From NCBI GenBank assembly GCA_020631045.1, contig JAHDHZ010000007.1, positions 1 to 62,913 on the forward strand: a DNA stretch of 62,913 nucleotides. Direction: 5' to 3'. Positions within the stretch are counted from its first letter, which is position 1; the number at the start of each line of letters is the position of its first letter. A model generated the notes under the pieces. The model did not search any database. It saw only the letters and a list, made by a program, of their open reading frames with translations, and was not told the DNA's origin. The position numbers were made by a program, and so were the translations under genes. The stretch comes from Flavobacteriales bacterium (lineage in GTDB: Bacteria > Bacteroidota > Bacteroidia > Flavobacteriales_G > JALEGO01). Positions 16,167 through 24,969 of the stretch are shown here, in pieces.

Positions 16167-17434
16167 CTTTGCTGTGTTTGATTTACTGAATTGATTTGCA
16201 AGTAACCTATACATCGGTCATAATCATCTGAAAAACCTTTGTGATAAATCAATATCTGATAGTCATTCTCTGTCTGACGATGATTGCCTTCTGTAAAAGT
16301 ATAATCAAATAATTGTTTAGGCTCGTTATAAGTAGCGTATAAATAACTATGAAGACCTTGTTTTAACAACAAGTGTTTATAGTACACCTTGTAAGTAGTG
16401 TCGTATTTCATTTCACAATTACGCTTTTCTAATGAAGGGTTGCAAACACTTCCTGTAAGAAAAACAGGGGCATCTAATTGGTGTTTACTCTTTAAGCTAA
16501 ATTGAACTTTTAAATACTCACTAGAATTTTCTGCTTGAATGTTCAATTCATTGCCTATAATTGGCGTTCCATTAAAATCTTGTTGAAAAACATAAGCCAT
16601 TGAAGCTCTTTTTTGATCTGGATATAAATCTACTTCGACAGGATTGTTCAATATAATTTCTGAAACCATTGCTGGCTTATAATGAATTGACTTTAAATCA
16701 AGCATTCTGTATTCATTTGATCCGAAAAAATTAGATTGCTCATCCACCCCAAATTCAATCTCGTCTCCTTTCACAAACAAAGGTTCTAAACTTCTTGCAT
16801 GATTCCAATCTTGATTTTGAAAAGCTTTTACGTTCAAATCTTGATACGGTTGAGAAATTTGATAATTATTTTGAGCAAAAACACTGAAACTTAATTGCTG
16901 TTTTGATCTGGTATATTCTGCAGAAGAAGAAGGTAGAACATTTGCCTGAATCTGAACACGCTCTTCACACACAACAAAGCGTTTTTTAACAACCACCAAA
17001 GAAGTGTCATCATCTTGATAAACCTCTAGCAAATAATTGCCAGATCTCAAAAACTCAAACTGACTGTTAGGAATTTCAAGTTGGTAATGAATATAGTTTG
17101 AGTATTGGGCAGAAGAGTAGTCAATGTCAGTTATGTAATCCCAGTTATTTCCATTGATATACTCCATGGGCAATAAACTGCTTTTGTTAAAATGTGCATC
17201 ACAATGTGTTATTCTGTAAGCATAATCTTGAGGCTCAGCCAATAAATCGTCAAAAGAAAAAACTAAAGGTTGATCTGTATTTAAAAAATATACTGGAAAC
17301 GATAAAGGAGCATCTTTAGGATGCATTAATACAGTTTTAATATTGCTCTTCAATTCATATGTCTTCTGGGCATTACCAAGTGTAGTAAACACCAAAAGCA
17401 GCAGTAAAAAAATCATCAATTTAGACCTATTCAA
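16163..17434 (-). CDS. Type IX secretion system plug protein (DUF5103)
   Basis: A 423-residue secreted protein with a signal peptide (residues 1-22, ending GNA-Q) and the DUF5103 pattern: 'LKSNIKTVLMHPKDAPLSFP', 'LVFSFDDLLAEPQDYAYRI', a 'HCDAHF' block and many beta-strand segments. Proteins of this family were named the T9SS plug because one caps the periplasmic side of the SprA translocon pore. The window also contains T9SS substrates (type A and type B C-terminal signals at 34, 40, 44 and 53 kb), which fits. It is co-directional and overlapping with the glycosyltransferase gene. Confidence 0.82.
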   Translation of the reverse strand: MNRSKLMIFLLLLLVFTTLGNAQKTYELKSNIKTVLMHPKDAPLSFPVYFLNTDQPLVFSFDDLLAEPQDYAYRITHCDAHFNKSSLLPMEYINGNNWDYITDIDYSSAQYSNYIHYQLEIPNSQFEFLRSGNYLLEVYQDDDTSLVVVKKRFVVCEERVQIQANVLPSSSAEYTRSKQQLSFSVFAQNNYQISQPYQDLNVKAFQNQDWNHARSLEPLFVKGDEIEFGVDEQSNFFGSNEYRMLDLKSIHYKPAMVSEIILNNPVEVDLYPDQKRASMAYVFQQDFNGTPIIGNELNIQAENSSEYLKVQFSLKSKHQLDAPVFLTGSVCNPSLEKRNCEMKYDTTYKVYYKHLLLKQGLHSYLYATYNEPKQLFDYTFTEGNHRQTENDYQILIYHKGFSDDYDRCIGYLQINSVNQTQQR

Positions 17435-17484
17435 AACAAAAATTATTTTGCGAATTTATATATAGTTTATTTAAATCTAATTTT

Positions 17485-17492
17485 TACATTTG
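17485..17492 (+). promoter_or_regulatory. Bacteroidota -7 box for the nqr operon
   Basis: TACATTTG matches TAnnTTTG, 18 bases before the nqrA ATG at 17510. The region upstream is very AT-rich; no clear -33 TTG at the consensus distance. Confidence 0.4.
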
Positions 17493-17509
17493 TCATCAAA
17501 CAATTGTTA

Positions 17510-18853
17510 ATGGCCTCTAAAGTCATCAAAATAAGAAAAGGTGCTAATGTAAAGTTAAAAGGAGACGCACCACTCAAATTAATAGCTGAAGCTTCGTCTT
17601 CTGTTTACGCATTAAAACCAACTGATTTTCACGGGTTAACTCCAAAGCTCTCTGTAAAACAGGGCGATAAAGTAAAGGTGGGCTCTACCGTTTTCTTTGA
17701 TAAGAAAAGGCCTCAAATCAAGTTTACTTCTCCTGTAAGTGGTGTTGTAAAAGAAATTGTAAGAGGTGCAAAAAGAAAAATACTTGAAGTACTTATTGAA
17801 AATGATGGCAAAATGACTTGTGAGTCATTTAAAGTCGATACAAAAGACAGGGCAAGCATCATTCAAGCACTTACTTCTTCAGGACTTTGGCCATTTATTA
17901 GACAAAGACCTTTTTCAACAATCGCAAACCCTGAGCAGACACCAAAATCCATTTTCATCTCTGGATTTAACAGCAATCCTTTGGCTCCAGATTATAACTT
18001 TATCTTAAATGGTGAAAAACAAGCCATTCAATCTGCAATTGATGCACTCTCACTATTGACTGACGGAAAAATCTATTTAGGATTGCCTAAAAACAACGCT
18101 GCTGAAGATCTTAAAGGATTAAGCAATGTTCAAGTCAATACATTTGACGGTCCACATCCTGCTGGAAATGTAGGCATTCAAATACATCATATTTCTCCGA
18201 TCAATAAAGGAGACTTAATTTGGTATGTTGATGTTCAAAACCTAGTGAATATCGGTAAGTTTTTGAGTACGGGTAAATATGATGCTTCAAAAAAGATTGC
18301 CTTGGCAGGATCATCGCTTTCTGAAAGAGGTTATTTCAATGTGATCTCTGGTGCTCAAATATCTTCAATCACTCAAGATCGTGTGAATAATGACGCAGCG
18401 CGTTATATAAGCGGCAATCCTTTTACCGGATCTCAAATTGCAAAAGATGGGTACTTAGGGTTTTATGATGATCAAATCACCATCTTAAATGAAGTGCAAG
18501 ACGCTGAAATGTTTGGGTGGATCATCCCTTCACCAAAAAAGAAAAGTTTTTCAAGAGCATTTTTCAGCTGGCTTACTCCAAACAAATCATATGAGCTTAA
18601 CACCTCAATGAATGGTGAGGAGCGCGCTTTTGTGGTATCGGGTCAATACGAAAAATTATTGCCCATGGATGTGCTTCCTGTACAGCTCTTAAAATCAATC
18701 TTAATCGAAGATGTAGAATTGATGGAAAACTTAGGCATCTACGAAGTCGCTCCAGAAGATTTCGCCTTGTGTGAATTTGCTTGCACTTCAAAGCAAGATG
18801 CTCAAAAAATCATTCGAAAAGGATTAGACATCGTTCAAAAAGAATTTGAATAA
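17510..18853 (+). CDS. nqrA: Na+-translocating NADH:quinone reductase subunit A
   Basis: A 447-residue cytoplasmic subunit of the sodium pump Na+-NQR. N-terminal 'KIRKGANVKLKGDA' and 'DFHGLTPKLSVKQGDKVKVG' are typical NqrA; no redox cofactor motifs are seen, as expected. NqrA sits at the quinone site. ATG 17510 is preferred to TTG 17504. First gene of nqrABCDEF, followed by nqrB after 6 bases. Confidence 0.96.
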   Translation: MASKVIKIRKGANVKLKGDAPLKLIAEASSSVYALKPTDFHGLTPKLSVKQGDKVKVGSTVFFDKKRPQIKFTSPVSGVVKEIVRGAKRKILEVLIENDGKMTCESFKVDTKDRASIIQALTSSGLWPFIRQRPFSTIANPEQTPKSIFISGFNSNPLAPDYNFILNGEKQAIQSAIDALSLLTDGKIYLGLPKNNAAEDLKGLSNVQVNTFDGPHPAGNVGIQIHHISPINKGDLIWYVDVQNLVNIGKFLSTGKYDASKKIALAGSSLSERGYFNVISGAQISSITQDRVNNDAARYISGNPFTGSQIAKDGYLGFYDDQITILNEVQDAEMFGWIIPSPKKKSFSRAFFSWLTPNKSYELNTSMNGEERAFVVSGQYEKLLPMDVLPVQLLKSILIEDVELMENLGIYEVAPEDFALCEFACTSKQDAQKIIRKGLDIVQKEFE

Positions 18854-18859
18854 ATATTT

Positions 18860-20035
18860 ATGAAGGCTTTACACAACTTTATAGAAAATAACATCAAGCC
18901 TACCTTCGATGAAGGAGGTAAGCTAGAAAAGCTGTATCCGGCTTATGATGCTTTATACACATTTTTATTTGTGCCAGCACATGCTAATCATCATGGCGTA
19001 CACGTTCGCGATGGCATTGATTTGAAGCGTACTATGGTCACTGTAATTTTAGCATTGGTGCCCTGCTTGCTTTTTGGTATTTGGAATACAGGCCACCAAC
19101 ATTTTTTAGCATTAGGTCAAACTGCTGAGTTTTGGGACAAAGTATTATTTGGAGCACTCAAGGTAATGCCTATTGTTGTGGTGTCTTATACTGTAGGATT
19201 AGGTGTTGAGTTTGCTATGGCTGTAATTAAAAAATCTCAAGTTGAAGAAGGTTTTTTGGTCTCAGGTATGTTGATTCCACTTTGTTTGCCTGCTGATATC
19301 CCACTTTGGATGGTGGCTGTGGCTACAATTTTTGCCGTTTTAATTGGTAAAGAAGTTTTTGGAGGAACAGGCATGAATGTTTTAAACCCTGCATTAACTG
19401 CTAGAGCTTTCTTATTTTTTGCCTACCCTACTTACATGTCAGGAGATACGGTATGGCATGCTGATGAGGCATTCTCTGGTTCGGTAGATGCTGTTACAGG
19501 TGCCACTGCTTTGGGTGATGCTGCTGCTAAAATGCCAGTAGATCAAATTGGGGCAAAATACGATATGATGGCCTCTTTTATTGGTACAATTCCTGGGTCA
19601 GTCGGCGAGACATCAGTAGTAGCCTGCCTGATCGGAGCTTTTATTTTATTGCTCACAGGCATTGGTTCTTGGAGAATCATGGCTTCTATGGTTTTGGGTG
19701 GATATACTATGGGATTGATTTTTAACTTTTTTGCAGTAAATCCGCTCATGCAAATTGATGCCCTACATCATTTATTAATTGGTGGATTTGCTTTTGGATG
19801 TGTTTTTATGGCTACAGATCCTGTAAGTGCTGCACAAACCAACACAGGTAAATATATCTATGGGTTTTTATGTGGATTTTTAGGCATTATGATTAGGGTC
19901 TTTAACCCTGCATATCCTGAAGGCATTATGTTGGCTATTTTATTTATGAATGTAATGGCACCAATGGTTGATCATTATGTAGTGCAAGCCAACATCAATA
20001 GAAGATTAAAACGATTAAACACTGTAAACGCTTAA
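18860..20035 (+). CDS. nqrB: Na+-translocating NADH:quinone reductase subunit B
   Basis: A 391-residue integral membrane subunit with about 10 hydrophobic segments. 'VDAVTGATALGD' holds the covalent FMN site; Thr216 by this start is the predicted acceptor of FMN from ApbE. NqrB also carries riboflavin and contributes the Na+ pathway and quinone site. The N-terminal 'VPAHANHHGVHVRDGIDLKRTM' (quoted in part; residues ~40-60) is the family opening. Separated from nqrC by 1 base. Confidence 0.96.
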   Translation: MKALHNFIENNIKPTFDEGGKLEKLYPAYDALYTFLFVPAHANHHGVHVRDGIDLKRTMVTVILALVPCLLFGIWNTGHQHFLALGQTAEFWDKVLFGALKVMPIVVVSYTVGLGVEFAMAVIKKSQVEEGFLVSGMLIPLCLPADIPLWMVAVATIFAVLIGKEVFGGTGMNVLNPALTARAFLFFAYPTYMSGDTVWHADEAFSGSVDAVTGATALGDAAAKMPVDQIGAKYDMMASFIGTIPGSVGETSVVACLIGAFILLLTGIGSWRIMASMVLGGYTMGLIFNFFAVNPLMQIDALHHLLIGGFAFGCVFMATDPVSAAQTNTGKYIYGFLCGFLGIMIRVFNPAYPEGIMLAILFMNVMAPMVDHYVVQANINRRLKRLNTVNA

Positions 20036-20036
20036 G

Positions 20037-20798
20037 ATGAATACCAACAGTAACGCATATACATTTGTTTTCATGGCTGTTTTAGCCATTGCGGTCTCTA
20101 TATTGCTCGCATCAACAGCTGAAGGGTTAAAGCCTTTTCAAAAAGAAAACATCAAGAAAGAGAAGATGCAAAATATTCTAGCATCAGTGGGCATAAAAGT
20201 AAGTCCAGAGAACGCGCAGTCTAGTTTTGATCAGTATATTGTCAATCAAATTGTATTAGATGGCAAGGGTGATGTAAAAACGTCTAATAAAAAAGCTTTT
20301 GATGTAGATGTCTTAAAAGAATACAAATCGGGCTTGAACAGCATTTATGCACAACATCAAAATGATGCTTCTGCAAGAGCTAATGCTTTAATAGAAAAGG
20401 ATGCCAATTATCCTTTGTTTGTATGCAAGAAAGAAAATGGAACGACCAATTACATCATTCCTGTTGTTGGTAAAGGACTTTGGGGCCCAATATGGGGGTA
20501 TGTAGCCCTTGAAGAAGATAAGGCAACAGTTTCAGGAACTACGTTTGATCACAAAACAGAAACCCCAGGTCTTGGTGCTGAAATCAATCAAGCATTTTTT
20601 CAAGTACAATGGGTAGGTAAAAAGATATTTGACAATGATGGAAATTTCACTTCTGTAAAAGTGTTAAAAGGAGGCAACACAGCTTCAAACCCGCATGGAG
20701 TAGACGCTATCAGTGGCGGCACCATTACTAGTAACGGAGTAAGTGAAATGGTTGAACGTACGCTTTCAATATATGAACCATATCTTAAAAATTCATAA
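20037..20798 (+). CDS. nqrC: Na+-translocating NADH:quinone reductase subunit C
   Basis: A 253-residue subunit with one N-terminal membrane helix and a periplasmic FMN-binding domain. The flavinylation motif is 'DAISGGTITSNGV', S-G-G-T with Thr229 as predicted FMN acceptor. 'GKGLWGPIWGYVAL' and 'ETPGLGAEI' are typical NqrC blocks. It passes electrons between NqrB-linked flavins and the membrane part of the pump. Confidence 0.95.
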   Translation: MNTNSNAYTFVFMAVLAIAVSILLASTAEGLKPFQKENIKKEKMQNILASVGIKVSPENAQSSFDQYIVNQIVLDGKGDVKTSNKKAFDVDVLKEYKSGLNSIYAQHQNDASARANALIEKDANYPLFVCKKENGTTNYIIPVVGKGLWGPIWGYVALEEDKATVSGTTFDHKTETPGLGAEINQAFFQVQWVGKKIFDNDGNFTSVKVLKGGNTASNPHGVDAISGGTITSNGVSEMVERTLSIYEPYLKNS

Positions 20799-20801
20799 CA
20801 C

Positions 20802-21458
20802 ATGTCAGCACTAGCAGAAAAGAAGAAGCCTTTTTTTGGCAAAAAAGAAAAAAAGTTAATCACTGATCCTTTTGATGATAGCAACCCTATCACAGTTCAG
20901 GTATTGGGTATTTGCTCAGCTCTTGCCATTACCGTTCAGGTAAAACAAGCAGTTGTGATGAGTATTTCTGTGATTTTTGTAATGGTATTTTCAAGTTTGA
21001 TTGTCTCGCTTTTAAGAAACTTGATTCCTACTCGAGTGCGTATTATCGTTCAGTTGGTGGTAGTAGCTACAATGGTGATTTTAGTTGATCAAGTACTGAA
21101 AGCTTATGTCTATGATGTAAGTAAACAACTTTCAGTATTCGTAGGATTGATCATTACCAACTGTATTGTAATGGGCCGTTTAGAGGCTTTTGCGTTGGGC
21201 AACAAGCCTTTTCCTGCGGTGATTGATGCAATCGGAAATGGTCTTGGTTATGGCATTATCTTGATCATTGTCGCCTTTGTAAGAGAATTATTTGGTTCTG
21301 GTAAACTATGGGGCTTTCAAGTCGTTCCGCAAAGCTTTTATGATTTCGGGTACGTCAATAATGGGCTGATGATTTTGCCTCCCATGGCTTTAATTACTGT
21401 GGGTATTATCATTTGGATTCAGCGAAGTAGAAACACAGCGTTAATCGAAGAAAATTAA
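20802..21458 (+). CDS. nqrD: Na+-translocating NADH:quinone reductase subunit D
   Basis: A 218-residue membrane subunit (six helices) of the RnfA/NqrE-RnfE/NqrD superfamily. '[17 protein letters not shown]' contains the conserved Cys in helix I, and '[18 protein letters not shown]' the second conserved Cys in helix IV; with NqrE these ligate the intramembrane Fe-S centre. Three bases after nqrC and 5 before nqrE. Confidence 0.95.
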   Translation: MSALAEKKKPFFGKKEKKLITDPFDDSNPITVQVLGICSALAITVQVKQAVVMSISVIFVMVFSSLIVSLLRNLIPTRVRIIVQLVVVATMVILVDQVLKAYVYDVSKQLSVFVGLIITNCIVMGRLEAFALGNKPFPAVIDAIGNGLGYGIILIIVAFVRELFGSGKLWGFQVVPQSFYDFGYVNNGLMILPPMALITVGIIIWIQRSRNTALIEEN

Positions 21459-21463
21459 GCATT

Positions 21464-22078
21464 ATGGATTTAGTAAACATCTTTGTTAAGTCAATTTTTG
21501 TAGACAATATGATCTTTGCCTACTTTTTAGGCATGTGTTCATATTTAGCGGTATCTAAAACTGTGAAAACCGCCTTTGGGTTGGGAATGGCCGTCATATT
21601 CGTTTTGGTGGTGACCGTGCCGATGAATTATCTGTTAGAGAATTATGTGTTAAAAGAAGGCGCGCTGGCATGGATTGATGCTTCATACGCCTCAGTTGAC
21701 TTGAGTTTCTTGAGTTTCATCATGTTCATTGCTGTGGTAGCTGCCATAGTACAATTGGTAGAAATGCTGGTTGAAAAACTCTCTCCTGCCCTTTACGGAT
21801 CTTTAGGTATTTTCTTGCCCCTTATTGCCGTGAACTGTTCAATCTTGGGTGGTGCACTATTTATGCAAGAACGACAGTATTCTAGCATCGCTGAGGCAAC
21901 AAGCTTTGCTTTAGGTTCAGGTATTGGATGGTTCTTGGCTATTGTGGCCATTGCAGCCATCAGAGAAAAAGTGCGTTATTCAAACGTTCCTGCCCCATTA
22001 AGAGGATTGGGCATTACATTTATCATCACAGGACTCATGGGCCTTGCCTTTATGAGCTTTATGGGAATTGAATTATAA
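21464..22078 (+). CDS. nqrE: Na+-translocating NADH:quinone reductase subunit E
   Basis: A 204-residue membrane subunit paralogous to NqrD in inverted topology. '[19 protein letters not shown]' and '[17 protein letters not shown]' carry the conserved cysteines for the shared Fe-S centre. Six hydrophobic segments and the family length. Confidence 0.96.
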   Translation: MDLVNIFVKSIFVDNMIFAYFLGMCSYLAVSKTVKTAFGLGMAVIFVLVVTVPMNYLLENYVLKEGALAWIDASYASVDLSFLSFIMFIAVVAAIVQLVEMLVEKLSPALYGSLGIFLPLIAVNCSILGGALFMQERQYSSIAEATSFALGSGIGWFLAIVAIAAIREKVRYSNVPAPLRGLGITFIITGLMGLAFMSFMGIEL

Positions 22079-22088
22079 TATATAAGAT

Positions 22089-23387
22089 ATGGGAATTACT
22101 TTAGTTGCGACTACCATTGCGTTTTTAATCTTATCACTACTCTTAGTGGCTTTATTGTTGTTTGCAAAAGCCAAACTCACTCCTTCTGGAGCCATTAGCC
22201 TGAATATCAATGGTGAGAAAACCATAGAAGTTGAAGCAGGAAGCACGATTCTTTCTACCCTGGGCAACAACAAAATCTTCTTACCTTCTGCTTGTGGAGG
22301 CGGTGGTACTTGTGCTATGTGCAAATGTCAGGTCTTGAAAGGAGGCGGAGAAATTTTACCTACAGAAGCACCTTATTTCTCTAGAAAAGAAATCGCAGAT
22401 AATTGGCGTTTAGGTTGCCAGGTGAAAATCAAAGAAGATATGGATATTCAAATTCCTGAAGAAATCTTTGGTATTAAAAAGTGGGAATGTGAGGTGATCT
22501 CTAATTACAACGTAGCGACATTTATCAAAGAATTTATTGTAAAGCTCCCAGAAGGTGAAACCCTTGATTTTGAAGCGGGTGGATACATTCAAATTGATGT
22601 ACCTGAAGTGACTGTTAACTATAAAGACTTTGATATTACTGCTCACCCTAAATATCATGATTCACCTGATAAATTTCAAAAAGATTGGGATAAATTTAAT
22701 TTATGGCCTCTTAAAATGACCAATGATGAACCCATCTTTAGAGCCTATTCAATGTCAAATCACCCAGCCGAGGGTAATATTGTATCACTCACCATTCGTA
22801 TTGCCACTCCCCCATTTGACAGAGCGAAAAATACTTGGATGGATGTAAACCCAGGAATCTGTTCTTCTTATGTATTTTCTAGAAAGCCAGGTGATAAAGT
22901 GACTATTTCTGGCCCTTACGGTGAATTCTTCATTAAAGAGACTGAAGCAGAGATGCTCTACATTGGTGGTGGTGCAGGTATGGCCCCAATGCGCTCTCAC
23001 TTATACCACTTATTTCATACCCTTAAAACAGGTCGAAAAGTAACGTTCTTCTACGGAGGTAGAACCAAACAAGAGCTCTTTTATGTAGAAGAATTTAGAG
23101 AAATTGAAAAGAAATTTCCAAACTTTAGATTTGCAGTTGCCCTTGACAACCCTTTACCCGAAGACAATTGGGAGCTGAAAAAAGATTTAGATGACCCTAA
23201 TGGCGATGGATTTAAAGGCTATGTGCACCAAGTAGTAATTGATGAATTTTTAAAGAAGCATGATGCTCCTGAAGACTTAGAATTGTATTTTTGTGGACCT
23301 CCAATTATGAATCAATGTGTACTTCAGATGGCTGAAGATTGGGGGATTCCTGATGAGAATGTTTCATTTGATGACTTCGGAGGGTAA
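22089..23387 (+). CDS. nqrF: Na+-translocating NADH:quinone reductase subunit F
   Basis: A 432-residue NADH-input subunit. One N-terminal membrane helix (~3-25); 2Fe-2S domain with Cys69, Cys75, Cys78 and Cys110; FAD domain with 'RAYSMSNHPAEG'; NADH domain with 'YIGGGAGMAPMRSH' and 'LYFCGPPIMNQ'; C-terminal 'VSFDDFGG'. It oxidises NADH and feeds electrons to the pump. Presence of both NqrA and NqrF separates this operon from Rnf complexes. Confidence 0.97.
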   Translation: MGITLVATTIAFLILSLLLVALLLFAKAKLTPSGAISLNINGEKTIEVEAGSTILSTLGNNKIFLPSACGGGGTCAMCKCQVLKGGGEILPTEAPYFSRKEIADNWRLGCQVKIKEDMDIQIPEEIFGIKKWECEVISNYNVATFIKEFIVKLPEGETLDFEAGGYIQIDVPEVTVNYKDFDITAHPKYHDSPDKFQKDWDKFNLWPLKMTNDEPIFRAYSMSNHPAEGNIVSLTIRIATPPFDRAKNTWMDVNPGICSSYVFSRKPGDKVTISGPYGEFFIKETEAEMLYIGGGAGMAPMRSHLYHLFHTLKTGRKVTFFYGGRTKQELFYVEEFREIEKKFPNFRFAVALDNPLPEDNWELKKDLDDPNGDGFKGYVHQVVIDEFLKKHDAPEDLELYFCGPPIMNQCVLQMAEDWGIPDENVSFDDFGG

Positions 23388-23459
23388 CTTATTTTTTTAA
23401 TCAGCTTTTCGTTATCTCACAAAATAAAAATACTCACTTACACCAGTAAGCTCCGTTTT

Positions 23460-23467
23460 TAATTTTG
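23460..23467 (+). promoter_or_regulatory. Bacteroidota -7 box for apbE
   Basis: TAATTTTG matches TAnnTTTG and ends 4 bases before the ATG at 23472, implying a leaderless or near-leaderless apbE transcript separate from the nqr operon. Confidence 0.45.
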
Positions 23468-23471
23468 TAAG

Positions 23472-24527
23472 ATGCCTCAACCTGATCAAAAACATTGCGT
23501 TACCTTATCAATAAAAGTTTCTTTTTTTTGCTTACTCCTTATTTATTCATGTTCTAGTAAAAAGAACAGTTGGATACAACTTTCTGGAAATACTCAAGGC
23601 ACCACCTACTCTATCGTTTATGAAGATGCTGGGGCTAAAAATTATGCCTCACAAATTGATTCTATTTTAAATCAAGTCGATCTAGAGCTTTCAACTTATA
23701 GAGCTGATAGTAAAATCTCAGCTTTTAATAAAGCTGCTGACACCTCTTTTGTGTTTGATCAACATAGTTTCTTATTCAAAGAAATGTGTGCTGAGAGCTT
23801 TAAGATTCAACAACAAACAGGTGGGTATTTCATGCCTAGTGTTGGCCCTATGATTGATTATTTTTACAAAGTAAATGATTCGCTTTTTAACAAGGCCTTT
23901 GACTCTTTAAACGTCATTTGTCATGATATTCAATATCATTTTCAGAATGATGAGTTAACTTCTATCTCAAAAACTAAAGTAGAAAGCTCTCTAAACTTCA
24001 ACGCAATTGCACAAGGGTATAGTTGTGATTTAATTGCTTTATTTTTTAAGCAAAAGAATATCTCAAATTTCATGATTGAAATTGGCGGTGAGGTTTTAAC
24101 AAACGGAAAAAATAAAACAAACCTGCCTTGGAATATTGGAGTTGACAAACCAGTAGAAACTCAAGAACAAAGAGCCTTACAACTCATTCTATCTATTGAC
24201 TCTGGAGCTGTTGCTACTTCAGGGTCTTATAGAAATTATAAAATCAAAAACAACCAGAAATACGCACATATACTAAACCCTAAAACTGGGCACCCTATTG
24301 CCCATAACACACTAAGTGTTACAGTTTACCACCCAAACTCTTGTGCCTTAGCTGATGCTTATGCAACTGCTTTTATGAGCATGGGTAAAGAGCGTGCACT
24401 TTTATTTTTAGAAAAAAACAACCACCTAAATCTCTCGGCTTATTTTATATTTGACCAAAATGCTGAATTTAAAACACAATACTCTACATCTTTTAAGCGC
24501 CTGATCAAACGTGAAATTTCAAACTAG
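23472..24527 (+). CDS. apbE: FAD:protein FMN transferase, lipoprotein
   Basis: A 351-residue ApbE. A lipoprotein signal ends in 'LLIYSCSS' (Cys ~27). Core motifs: '[14 protein letters not shown]', '[13 protein letters not shown]', '[16 protein letters not shown]', '[15 protein letters not shown]' and '[10 protein letters not shown]'...'[11 protein letters not shown]'. It attaches FMN to Thr in S/T-G-A/G-T motifs of exported proteins, here presumably NqrB Thr216 and NqrC Thr229, whose genes are directly upstream. An 84-base gap and its own -7 box suggest independent transcription as well as possible read-through. Confidence 0.93.
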   Translation: MPQPDQKHCVTLSIKVSFFCLLLIYSCSSKKNSWIQLSGNTQGTTYSIVYEDAGAKNYASQIDSILNQVDLELSTYRADSKISAFNKAADTSFVFDQHSFLFKEMCAESFKIQQQTGGYFMPSVGPMIDYFYKVNDSLFNKAFDSLNVICHDIQYHFQNDELTSISKTKVESSLNFNAIAQGYSCDLIALFFKQKNISNFMIEIGGEVLTNGKNKTNLPWNIGVDKPVETQEQRALQLILSIDSGAVATSGSYRNYKIKNNQKYAHILNPKTGHPIAHNTLSVTVYHPNSCALADAYATAFMSMGKERALLFLEKNNHLNLSAYFIFDQNAEFKTQYSTSFKRLIKREISN

Positions 24528-24969
24528 CATAGAAGTTAAAAACAAAAAAGCATACTTTGAGTATGAAATTTCAGACAAATACACATCTGGCATTGTACTT
24601 ACAGGTACTGAAATCAAATCAATACGCCAGGGAAAAGTCGCCATTAAAGAGTCTTTTTGCGAATTTAAATCTGGTGAACTTTTTATTGTCAATATGCATA
24701 TTGACCCTTATGAAATGGGCACTTACAACAATCATGAACCAAGAAGAAAGCGCAAGTTATTGCTTAATAGACAAGAACTCAATAAACTTTTCAAAGGAGT
24801 AAAAACAAAGGGGATGACCATTGTGCCTCTTAAACTTTTTCTCTCAGAAAAAGGATTGGCTAAAATTCTACTAGGACTTGCGAAGGGCAAGAAAATTCAC
24901 GATAAACGAGAATCAATCAAAGAGAAAGATCTTAAAAGAGAATTAGATCGAAAGCTTAAAAATTATTGA
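24511..24969 (+). CDS. smpB: SsrA-binding protein SmpB
   Basis: A 152-residue tmRNA-binding protein for trans-translation. '[17 protein letters not shown]', 'ESFCEF', '[19 protein letters not shown]' and the basic tail '[20 protein letters not shown]' are hallmark segments. The start is GTG at 24511, overlapping apbE by 17 bases; no other in-frame start gives the full N-terminal barrel. Its 3' end overlaps the convergent PD40 gene by 7 bases. Confidence 0.96.
   Translation: MKFQTSIEVKNKKAYFEYEISDKYTSGIVLTGTEIKSIRQGKVAIKESFCEFKSGELFIVNMHIDPYEMGTYNNHEPRRKRKLLLNRQELNKLFKGVKTKGMTIVPLKLFLSEKGLAKILLGLAKGKKIHDKRESIKEKDLKRELDRKLKNY

Noticed and set aside
22073-23000. Open frames antisense to nqrF.
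   Set aside because: Short, without recognisable domains or promoters, and nqrF is a certain gene over the whole stretch.
17510-23387. Possible Rnf complex instead of Na+-NQR.
   Set aside because: NqrA and NqrF are present with the NADH/FAD/2Fe-2S domain order of Nqr, and no RnfB/RnfC ferredoxin-type subunits are found.
23437-23450. Small inverted repeat CTTAC-acca-GTAAG after nqrF.
   Set aside because: Only 5 bp, with a 4-base loop and no directly following T run; too weak to call a terminator or operator.
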